Assembly (NCBI RefSeq): GCF_007785815.1
Contig: NZ_VNIM01000014.1
Span: forward strand, 1-61,515
Origin: Alterirhizorhabdus solaris
Lineage (GTDB): Bacteria > Pseudomonadota > Alphaproteobacteria > Sphingomonadales > Sphingomonadaceae
Direction of reading: 5' to 3'
Length of the DNA: 61,515 nt
In this document: positions 53,289-61,515 of the stretch, piece after piece
How the letters are laid out: each line of letters begins with the position of its first letter
How positions within the stretch are numbered: the first letter of the stretch is position 1
Notes under the pieces: generated by a model
What the model was told of the DNA's origin: nothing
What the model saw: the letters and a program-made list of their open reading frames with translations, nothing else
Database searches by the model: none
Program-made: the position numbers and the translations under genes

Positions 53289-55958
53289 TCAGAAGCGCGC
53301 GGTGGCGCGGGCGTAGAGGTAGCGGCCGTTGAAGCCGAACGGCGAGAAGGCGGACCACGGCGCGACATAGTTGGTCGACGGGAAATACACGTTGGCGCCG
53401 TTCGTAGCGCTTACCCCGGCAAGGCCGGTCGGCACCTTGGTGGGGTACACGTCGAACACGTTGTTCGCGCCGATCGCCAGCTCATATTTCTCGTTCAGCG
53501 TGGCGCGCAGCTCGAAGTCGGTCACCCACTTGGCCTTCAGCTCAAGGTCGTTGAACACGCCGCTGCCGCTCGGCCCCAGCTCGCCGCCGGCGGCCAGCAC
53601 CTTGCCGTAGCGGGTGGTGCGGGCGGTGATGCCCAGCCAGTCGCGATCGAAATCGGCCGAGAAGTTCACCTTGGTGCGCGGCTGGCCGTCGGTCAGGCGC
53701 AGCCGCTCCTGCCGGCCGAACAGGATGATGCCGGGCACGTTGGCCAGCGGGCCGGGGGCGGCCAGCACCTTCTTCACCTTGGTTTTGTTGTAGTTGAAGC
53801 CGGCGGTCAGGTTCAGCCGGCCCTCGGCCACGTCGATCCGGTAGGTGCCCACCGCATCCAGGCCGCGCGTGCGCGTATCGAGGCCGTTGACGAAGAAGCG
53901 CGCGGCGTTGGTGTTGTTGAAGCCCGCCCCGTCGAGGATGCGCGCGATCGCGGCCCCCGCGCCGGTGGCGCCCGCCGCGCGGTTGGCGGTGAGGTTCTCG
54001 GTCACCACGATGCGGTCGTCGATCGATACCTGATAGACGTCCACCGTCACGTTCAGCCGCGAAACCGCGTCGAAGACGAAGCCGGCCGAATAGGAGACCG
54101 AGGTTTCGGGATCGAGCGCGGTCGCACCCAGCGCGGTGGCGATCGGGTTGTCCACCGGCAGCGTCACCGTCTCCAGCAGCACGCCGTTGACGTTGTTGGT
54201 CGCCTGCGCCGCATAGAACTGCTGCTGGAGCGAGGGCGCGCGGAAGCCGGTGGAGGCGGCCCCGCGGATCGCGAAGCCCTTCACCAGCTCCAGCCGGGCG
54301 GCGGCCTTGCCGTTGAAGTCCGATCCAAAGTCCGAATAGTCCTCGTAGCGGCCGGCCAGTTGCACGTTGAAGCGGTCGCTCACGTCGGCGTCCAGCTCGA
54401 CATAGGCGGACACGTTGTCGCGCGACCGCAGCTGGTCCACCCGCTGCCCGCCGATCACCGGGGCGAAGCCGGGAAACCCCTGCGCGCCCGAAGCGCCGCC
54501 GAAGGTGCCGCCGGCATAGCTGCCCGGCGTGCCCGCCTTGATCTGGAACGTCTCGCGGCGATATTCGAGGCCGCCGGCCACGCTGAACTTGGAGAGGAAG
54601 CCGACGGCGATCTCGCGGTTCACGTCCAGGTTCGCGGTCGTCTGGCTGTATTGCAGCTGGCCCGCGTCGAACGCCTGCGGGCTGGTCGGCCCGAACGAGC
54701 GGTTCAGCGTGTCGGAGATGAAGAAGTCGATGCGGTTGCGCGCCGCCCCGCCGGACAGGTCGTAGTTCCAGCCGCCCACTTCGCCCCGCACGCCGGCGTT
54801 GCCGGAGATGTCGTACAGCGCGGTGTTGATGACCGGCAGGAAGCCGTCGGGGTAGATCGCGGCGATGTTGCGCCCGTCGGCCGCCAGCGGGCGGCGGAAG
54901 AAGGCGGCGCTGGCGCCATCGCGGAAGTTGTAGCTGCCGAACGCATACAGCTCGATCCCGTCGGTGATCGGGGCGCCCGCGTTGACGAACAGCTTCATGT
55001 CCTTGGTGTCGGCATCGCCATAGAGGTGGTTGAGGCGGTTGACCGTGAACTCGCGCGAATCGACGAGGCCGCCGATGCGGTCGTACTGCTGCCGCGGATC
55101 GTAGCCGGTGCGGTTGGTCGGGTTGCGATCCTGATATTCGGCCGAGACGTCGAGATAGCCCTCCTCGCCGATCGGCAGGCCCACGGGGCCGGCCACCGTC
55201 ACGGTGCGGCCGTCGTCGACGTGGCGGTCCTTGCCGGTGGTGGTGGTGTTGAACACGCCGTTGGTGAGGCTGGTGGCCTCCGGCGCCAGCGTCGGCTGGC
55301 CCGCGCCGTTCACCGCCAGGCCGGTAAAGCCTTCGATGCCGTTCACATGGCTTTCGTAGCGGCCGTAGGTGATGGTGGCGCGGCCGCTGAAATCGCGCTT
55401 GTTGGCCAGCTGGAAGTTGATGACGCCGGCGATCGCATCGGAGCCGTATTGCGCGGCCGCGCCGTCGCGCAGTACCTCGACGCGGCCGAGCGCGATCGAC
55501 GGGATCAGGTTGATGTCCACCGCCGAGGAGCCGCGCCCGACCGAACCGTTGATGTTGAGCAGCGCGGTGGTGTGGCGGCGCTTGCCGTTGATGAGGACCA
55601 GCGTCTGATCGGGGCTGAGGCCGCGCAGCGTGGCCGGGCGCACCGTATCGGTACCGTCAGTGATCGAGGGCTGGGGGAAGTTGAAGCTGGGCACCAGCGT
55701 GTTCAGCAGCTTGTTCGTCTCGGTATAGCCGTTGGTCTGCAGGGCGGCGGCGGTGATGACGTCGACCGGCACCGGGCTGTCGGCGACGGTGCGGTCGGTG
55801 CGGCGGGTGCCGGTGACGATGATCGTCTCGCTCGGCGAATCGCTGCCCTCGCTGTCGGCAACGCCGGGGGCGATCGCGGTTTCCTGCGCCGCTGCCGTAG
55901 CGGAAACGAATGCGGCGAGCGACACCGACGCGGCCAGCGCCGCCTTCAAGATGGTCAT
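53289..55958 (-). CDS. TonB-dependent receptor
   Basis: 889 residues. The signal peptide (MTILKAALAASVSLAAFVSA...AQE) starts at ATG 55958, which has AGGGAG six bases upstream. The TonB-box-like segment is SETIIVTGTRR. The plug has VLINGKRRHTTALLN, VEVLRDGAAAQYGSDAIAGVINF and is followed by a 22-strand barrel ending ARATARF, with the terminal Phe needed for assembly. The barrel's FFRRPLAADGRNIAAIYPDG and similar regions resemble the sphingomonad receptor group of unknown substrate. It takes up a large ligand across the outer membrane by energy from TonB. No sugar- or iron-uptake neighbour tells which. Confidence 0.95.
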   Translation of the reverse strand: MTILKAALAASVSLAAFVSATAAAQETAIAPGVADSEGSDSPSETIIVTGTRRTDRTVADSPVPVDVITAAALQTNGYTETNKLLNTLVPSFNFPQPSITDGTDTVRPATLRGLSPDQTLVLINGKRRHTTALLNINGSVGRGSSAVDINLIPSIALGRVEVLRDGAAAQYGSDAIAGVINFQLANKRDFSGRATITYGRYESHVNGIEGFTGLAVNGAGQPTLAPEATSLTNGVFNTTTTGKDRHVDDGRTVTVAGPVGLPIGEEGYLDVSAEYQDRNPTNRTGYDPRQQYDRIGGLVDSREFTVNRLNHLYGDADTKDMKLFVNAGAPITDGIELYAFGSYNFRDGASAAFFRRPLAADGRNIAAIYPDGFLPVINTALYDISGNAGVRGEVGGWNYDLSGGAARNRIDFFISDTLNRSFGPTSPQAFDAGQLQYSQTTANLDVNREIAVGFLSKFSVAGGLEYRRETFQIKAGTPGSYAGGTFGGASGAQGFPGFAPVIGGQRVDQLRSRDNVSAYVELDADVSDRFNVQLAGRYEDYSDFGSDFNGKAAARLELVKGFAIRGAASTGFRAPSLQQQFYAAQATNNVNGVLLETVTLPVDNPIATALGATALDPETSVSYSAGFVFDAVSRLNVTVDVYQVSIDDRIVVTENLTANRAAGATGAGAAIARILDGAGFNNTNAARFFVNGLDTRTRGLDAVGTYRIDVAEGRLNLTAGFNYNKTKVKKVLAAPGPLANVPGIILFGRQERLRLTDGQPRTKVNFSADFDRDWLGITARTTRYGKVLAAGGELGPSGSGVFNDLELKAKWVTDFELRATLNEKYELAIGANNVFDVYPTKVPTGLAGVSATNGANVYFPSTNYVAPWSAFSPFGFNGRYLYARATARF

Positions 55959-56254
55959 TGCTTTCTCCCTGCACGGCCCTGCCCCGGGCCATCCGTCGTC
56001 AGGGAGCATGGCCGCAGGCGTCGTCGCCACCGTAAACTGCTGGCGGACAACACAATCCCGCGCCGTGTAGCGATCGTGCAACAAATCCGACATAAACCTG
56101 GCACCGCCGGATCGGGTGATCGGAGGCCGCGTGATTGACTCGGGCAGACGTCTCGCATAACAGCGCCATCTTCCCGCGCGGAGTGTCGGGCCGTGGCATG
56201 TCGCCGTGGTCCGGTCGGTTCGTGCGGATCGTCTTTCAGGAAGTGATGAGGCCC

Positions 56255-56605
56255 ATGTTCGCTATCGTGCGCACGGGCGGCAAGCAGTATCGCGTTGCCG
56301 CCGGAGACAAGATCGTCGTCGAGAAGATCGCGGGTGACGCGGGATCGACCGTGTCGCTCGGCGACGTGCTGTTCGCCGGCAACAACGGTGAAGTGCAGGA
56401 CGTGGCGGGTCTGACCGTCTCGGCCGAGATCATCGCGCAGGCGAAGGCCGACAAGGTCATCGTCTTCAAGAAGCGTCGTCGTCACAACTACCGCCGCAAG
56501 AACGGCCATCGCCAGCAGCACACCATCCTGCGCATCACCGCGATCGGCGATCACAAGGCGGAAACGAAGGCCCGGGCGGAAGCGCCGGTGGCCGCGGAAG
56601 CCTGA
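56255..56605 (+). CDS. rplU: 50S ribosomal protein L21
   Basis: 116 residues starting [20 protein letters not shown], with the GD-x-V-LF core and the basic motif [19 protein letters not shown] characteristic of L21. A short alanine/glutamate-rich tail follows, common in alphaproteobacteria. ATG 56255 is the family start; an ATG three codons upstream is also in frame. It precedes rpmA by 13 bp, the standard rplU-rpmA operon. Confidence 0.98.
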   Translation: MFAIVRTGGKQYRVAAGDKIVVEKIAGDAGSTVSLGDVLFAGNNGEVQDVAGLTVSAEIIAQAKADKVIVFKKRRRHNYRRKNGHRQQHTILRITAIGDHKAETKARAEAPVAAEA

Positions 56606-56618
56606 GGAGTAACGGACA

Positions 56619-56918
56619 ATGGCACATAAGAAAGCAGGCGGCTCCTCGCGCAACGGTCGCGATTCGGCCGGTCGGCGCCTCGGCGTCAAGAAGTTCGGCG
56701 GTCAGGAAGTGATCGGCGGCAACATCATCATCCGCCAGCGCGGCACCCGCGTGTACCCGGGCCGCAATGTCGGCATGGGCAAGGATCACACGCTGTTCGC
56801 GCTCGTCGAAGGCCGCGTGGCCTTCCATCAGGGCAAGCTCGGCCGCAAATATGTGCGCGTCGATGCGGCCAACGATGGCGCCAACGACAATGGGGCGGCC
56901 CTCGAAGCCGCCGAATAA
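56619..56918 (+). CDS. rpmA: 50S ribosomal protein L27
   Basis: 99 residues. The typical N-terminus [20 protein letters not shown] extends to the peptidyl-transferase centre, and [22 protein letters not shown] and [15 protein letters not shown] follow. The C-terminal ~15 residues are an Asp/Ala-rich extension. The gene follows rplU by 13 bp with TGAGGAG as ribosome-binding site. Confidence 0.98.
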   Translation: MAHKKAGGSSRNGRDSAGRRLGVKKFGGQEVIGGNIIIRQRGTRVYPGRNVGMGKDHTLFALVEGRVAFHQGKLGRKYVRVDAANDGANDNGAALEAAE

Positions 56919-56934
56919 CGGGCGAACCGATTGT

Positions 56935-57010
56935 CGGGTCGCCTGATGGGCGACCCGAAGATCCGCCACGGCGGATCGTGAGGGAGACGGGTCGCACCGG
57001 CTCCCTTTTT
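56935..57010 (+). terminator. Terminator region after rpmA
   Basis: Three hairpins follow rpmA: CGGGTCGCC with GGCGACCCG (56935–56943/56949–56957), GATCCGC with GCGGATC (56960–56966/56971–56977), and AGGGAG with CTCCCT (56981–56986/57001–57006) then TTTTT. The last, with its T-run, is an intrinsic terminator. Confidence 0.8.
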
Positions 57011-57096
57011 GCTGTCTCCCTCATGGCCGCTTGCAGGCTGTCGCGCCGCTGTAACCCGATTGAGGCATGGCGCCCGGCACGAAGGAGATGAATGCG

Positions 57097-57657
57097 ATGT
57101 TCGCACGTACCGAGCGGCTGATGCTGCGCCCCGGCTGGATCGAGGATGCGCCCGCGCTGGCCCATGCCATCGGGGACGAAGCGGTCGTCCGCAATCTGGC
57201 GCGCGCGCCGTGGCCCTATGGCGTACGCGATGCCGAGGCCTTCCTGCGCGACGGCACGCGGCATGGCCCGCTGCCCGATCTGCTGATCTTCGCCCGCACC
57301 TGGGGATCACCGCGCCTCGTCGGCGGAATCGGGCTGACCCCCACGGCGGCGGGCGAGGCGGAACTCGGCTACTGGATCGCGCGGCCCTACTGGGGTCTCG
57401 GCTTCGCCACGGAAGCCGGGCGCGCCGTGGTGGCGCTGGCGCATCAGAGCCTGCGGGTGCCGCGGCTGACCGCCCACTGCCACCTGGACAACCCTGCTTC
57501 CAGCCATGTCCTGCGCAAGCTGGGCTTCACCGTCACCGGCCGGGTGTCGATGCGCGCCTGCCATGCGCGCGGCGGGCTGGTGCCCAGCGCCGGGTATGCG
57601 CGCGAGGACGATGCGATTCTGATCGACACCGCCCGCGCGCCTCGCCTCGCCGCCTGA
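57097..57657 (+). CDS. GNAT family N-acetyltransferase
   Basis: 186 residues. It begins MFARTERLMLRPGWIEDAPAL, a RimJ-type start, and has the acetyl-CoA loop region as ELGYWIARPYWGLGFATEAGRA and the tail NPASSHVLRKLGFTVTGR. It acetylates an amine of a protein or small molecule, not determined. ATG 57097 has AAGGAG nine bases upstream; the frame is also open to an ATG at 57067. It lies between rpmA and obgE, a place where sphingomonads often carry such a gene. Confidence 0.9.
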   Translation: MFARTERLMLRPGWIEDAPALAHAIGDEAVVRNLARAPWPYGVRDAEAFLRDGTRHGPLPDLLIFARTWGSPRLVGGIGLTPTAAGEAELGYWIARPYWGLGFATEAGRAVVALAHQSLRVPRLTAHCHLDNPASSHVLRKLGFTVTGRVSMRACHARGGLVPSAGYAREDDAILIDTARAPRLAA

Positions 57658-57675
57658 AGGGCGGCGGGCGGCGGA

Positions 57676-58524
57676 TCAGGCCGCCAGCGGCAGACGGGCA
57701 TCCTGATACGCACTGTCGGCGGCGGCGATCAGCGCGCGATCGTCGTGCCGCCACGGGTGGAAGCCCGGGAGGAAGAAGGCGCCCCACGCCCCCATGATCC
57801 GCCGCATCATGCCCGGCCGGGCGAAGGCGAACCACGCCATACGCGCCCACACGCGCGGCCCGGTCAGCCCGTCCTGCCGCAGCAGATCGAGAATGCCGGC
57901 GGTGCGATCGACCAGGAAGTTGCGCGTCACCAGCAGCATCACCTTGCTCTTCACCGACCAGCGTTTGAACCGCGGCCAGTCCTTCGTGGCGTGCAGCCAG
58001 GTGTCGTAGGCGACGCCCTTGTGCTCGATCTCCTCGATCGAGTGCCAGCGCCACAGCGCGGCAGACTCGGCATCCGCCGCCGCCAGATGACGCGGGTCAG
58101 CCAGCAGCGCGTGAGCGAGGATCGCGGTGAAATGCTCCAGCGCCATCGTCGCGGCGAGGCTTGCGATCGGCGGCTTGGCCCGCACGAAGGCGAGCCGCTC
58201 GTCCACCGCCGCTTCCAGCCGCGACACGTCGTAGCCGGCCTCCGCCACGCGGCGGTTGAACGCCACATGTTCGCGGCTGTGCAGCACCTCCTGCCTGGTG
58301 AAGGCCGCGATCTCGCCGGCCAGCCGGGCGGGGGTGCCGTCGCGGAAATGGCGAACGCTCTCCACGAAAAACGCCTCGCCCTTGGGGAAGGTGACGGACA
58401 GCGCGTTGTAGAAGGCGGTTGCCACGGGATCGCCGCCCAGCCACCACCGCGCGGTGCGCGCGCCCCTGCCGAAACGGCGGTCGCGCGGGCGAATGGCGAG
58501 ATCGGGAGGGGTGAAGTCACGCAT
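57676..58524 (-). CDS. Predicted metal-dependent hydrolase (PF10118-like)
   Basis: 282 residues. Conserved family motifs are present: FPKGEAFFVESVRHF, ...FTRQEVLHSREHVAFNRRV, MALEHFTAILA and RWHSIEEIEHKGVAYD. The E and H residues of E-x-x-H helices suggest a diiron- or ferritin-like site. ATG 58524 has GGAG six bases upstream; a TTG four codons further would add MET-D. It diverges from the TetR gene and shares its operator region, so it is probably repressed by it. Confidence 0.88.
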   Translation of the reverse strand: MRDFTPPDLAIRPRDRRFGRGARTARWWLGGDPVATAFYNALSVTFPKGEAFFVESVRHFRDGTPARLAGEIAAFTRQEVLHSREHVAFNRRVAEAGYDVSRLEAAVDERLAFVRAKPPIASLAATMALEHFTAILAHALLADPRHLAAADAESAALWRWHSIEEIEHKGVAYDTWLHATKDWPRFKRWSVKSKVMLLVTRNFLVDRTAGILDLLRQDGLTGPRVWARMAWFAFARPGMMRRIMGAWGAFFLPGFHPWRHDDRALIAAADSAYQDARLPLAA

Positions 58525-58558
58525 GTCTGTCTCCAATCCTCCCTTATGTGCGCGGTAC

Positions 58559-58566
58559 TGACAAGA

Positions 58567-58572
<6 letters not shown>
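58559..58572. promoter_or_regulatory. TetR-type operator in the divergent intergenic region
   Basis: TGACA-AGAA-TGTCA, a perfect inverted repeat spaced by four bases. It overlaps the TetR start codon (ATG 58567) and is ~35 bases upstream of the divergent hydrolase start. This spacing fits a self-regulating TetR repressor that controls both genes. Confidence 0.6.
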
Positions 58573-60293
<1,721 letters not shown>

Positions 60294-60377
60294 TTCGGGC
60301 ACATTGTTTTTAAGAACCATTCTCACTAACAGGTCGCGGTGCGGCCGATACGGCGGAACGGCAAGGGACGTGAAGGC

Positions 60378-61193
60378 ATGACGACTGACAGCATCGGCGC
60401 GGCGCAGACGCTCACCCCGTCGAACAGCCTGACGGTGGAGACGGTGCTGTCCGTCCACCACTGGAACGAGCATCTGTTCAGCTTCAAGATCACCCGGCCG
60501 GCCAGCTTCCGCTTCCGCTCGGGCGAGTTCGTGATGATCGGCCTGCCCGGCGACAACAAGCCGCTGCTCCGCGCCTATTCGATCGCCAGCCCGGCGTGGG
60601 CGGAGGAGCTGGAGTTCCTCTCGATCAAGGTGCCGGACGGGCCGCTGACCTCGAAGCTGCAGCAGATCCAGCCGGGCGACCAGATGTACCTCGGCCGCAA
60701 GCCCACCGGCACGCTGGTGGCCGATGCGCTGCTGCCCGGCAAGCGGTTGTTCCTGCTCTCCACCGGCACCGGCCTCGGCCCGTTCCTCAGCCTGATCCGC
60801 GATCCGGATATCTACGAGATGTTCTCGCAGGTGTGCGTCGTCCATTCGGTGCGGCGGGTGAGCGATCTGGCCTTCCGTGACGATCTGGAAAGCCAGCTGG
60901 CCGGCGATCCGCTGGTGCAGGACGAGGCGCTGCTGAAGCTCAGCTATCTGCCCACGGTGACGCGCGAGCCGTTCCGCACGACCGAGCGGATCGGAACGCT
61001 GATCGAGAACGGCGGGCTGTTCGCCGGCATGGAGGGCGAAAGCCGGCTGGACCCGGAGACCGACCGGGTGATGATGTGCGGCAGCATGGAGATGATCAAG
61101 GAGCTGGCCGCCACGCTGGAGGCGGCCGGGTTCGAGGAAGGCTCCAACGCCAAGCCCGGCGCCTATGTGATCGAGCGCGCCTTCGTCGGCTGA
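60378..61193 (+). CDS. fpr: Ferredoxin-NADP reductase
   Basis: 271 residues. The FAD-binding signature RAYSIASP and the ISVPDGPLT-like KVPDGPLTSKL pattern are followed by the NADP domain with STGTGLGPFLSLIRDP and the terminus GSMEMIKEL...GAYVIERAFVG, where the final Gly follows FV as in bacterial Fpr. It moves electrons between NADPH and ferredoxin or flavodoxin. ATG 60378 starts the family N-terminus, preceded by GAAGG; the frame is open 13 codons upstream. Confidence 0.94.
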   Translation: MTTDSIGAAQTLTPSNSLTVETVLSVHHWNEHLFSFKITRPASFRFRSGEFVMIGLPGDNKPLLRAYSIASPAWAEELEFLSIKVPDGPLTSKLQQIQPGDQMYLGRKPTGTLVADALLPGKRLFLLSTGTGLGPFLSLIRDPDIYEMFSQVCVVHSVRRVSDLAFRDDLESQLAGDPLVQDEALLKLSYLPTVTREPFRTTERIGTLIENGGLFAGMEGESRLDPETDRVMMCGSMEMIKELAATLEAAGFEEGSNAKPGAYVIERAFVG

Positions 61194-61270
61194 GGTTTGA
61201 CGCCGGGGCGGCGGGGACCGCCGGGTGAGGCTCGACCCGCCCGGTCCACCCGCGTAAGGCAGCGCGCATC

Positions 61271-61515
61271 ATGCCCGCCACCCGCTTCACCCCCGCCGCC
61301 TGCGCGCGGCTCGTCGTCAAGATCGGCTCCGCCCTGCTCGTCGATGGCGGCGGGCGGGTGCGGCGGGGATTGCCGGGCGGGGGGGTCCCCCCGAATCTCC
61401 CCGCGCCGCCCCCCCCGGGGACGATGCTCGTCGGGTGCCCTCCGGCGTAGCCCGCTCGGGCCCGGCGCCGGGGGGGGTGCCCAAACTGCCGCGCCGCCAC
61501 GCGGGAGCGGGCACA
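61271..61515 (+). CDS. proB: Glutamate 5-kinase, N-terminal fragment (partial, low-quality end)
   Basis: From ATG 61271 the protein starts MPATRFTPAACARLVVKIGS and continues ALLVDGGGRVRR, which is the ProB start (LVVKIGSALLV). After about 61370 the sequence fills with long G and C runs and no longer follows the family, although short pieces still align (a CTCCGGCG...GCTCGGGCCCGGCGCC part, then CCCAAACTGCCGCG). The first step of proline synthesis would be its role. The frame is broken by what look like base-calling errors. Confidence 0.7.

Noticed and set aside
53055-56138. 1027-codon plus-strand frame opposite the TonB-dependent receptor
   Set aside because: Low-complexity antisense reading; the minus strand has a signal peptide, plug and barrel motifs, and a proper start site.

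Overview
The window looks like a chromosomal segment of a sphingomonad (Alphaproteobacteria, Sphingomonas or a close relative). It has very high GC, the rplU-rpmA-...-obgE-...-proB order, a TonB-dependent receptor, PAS/HWE-style hybrid kinases and small proteins that I associate with sphingomonads. These identifications rest on reading motifs, not on database searches.

1–30.5 kb is core-like or long-established accessory DNA. It begins with an RND efflux permease and its outer-membrane partner. Single enzymes and transporters follow: a carboxylesterase, a DUF1810 protein, a transglutaminase-like protein, an alpha/beta hydrolase, an MFS exporter, a CPA1 antiporter, a DUF892 protein, and an SDR plus GH130-like pair. 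A signalling cluster comes next: a large GAF/PAS hybrid histidine kinase, then a KaiC-like double-ATPase translationally coupled to a second hybrid kinase, then a Crp/Fnr regulator. After it lie two adjacent molybdenum-enzyme loci: a paoABC-type periplasmic aldehyde oxidoreductase, and a 1370-aa assimilatory nitrate reductase fused to a CysJ-like flavoreductase. A hairpin with an AxxGxx hexaloop followed by a strong terminator precedes the nitrate reductase and suggests ANTAR (NasT/NasR) antitermination.

30.53–52.45 kb is a genomic island of about 21.9 kb in the 3' end of tRNA-Ser(CGA). The last 14 nt of the tRNA, including CCA, are repeated at the left end, just upstream of a tyrosine integrase. 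The left half carries an integrase, an excisionase-like HTH protein, a CHC2/TOPRIM primase, a RepA-like ATPase and a serine recombinase, which is a phage-satellite or mobilizable-element type of replication module. The cargo includes a truncated type ISP restriction gene, a three-gene operon (SMC/TrlF-like ATPase, soluble histidine kinase, receiver-kinase-fold fusion), a DUF4143 ATPase, several unknown small proteins and decayed IS5, IS6 and IS1595 pieces. Near the right end lies a bacterial gasdermin-like gene followed by a protein that fuses an alpha/beta hydrolase to a subtilisin protease. The ATPase/kinase/receiver operon and the gasdermin/protease pair look like anti-phage or abortive-infection modules and are the most interesting content.

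52.4–61.5 kb returns to core DNA: tRNA-Ser, hspQ, a TonB-dependent receptor, rplU, rpmA, a GNAT acetyltransferase, a divergent TetR/metal-hydrolase pair sharing an operator, obgE, a ferredoxin-NADP reductase and the beginning of proB. The last ~140 bases look like low-quality contig-end sequence.
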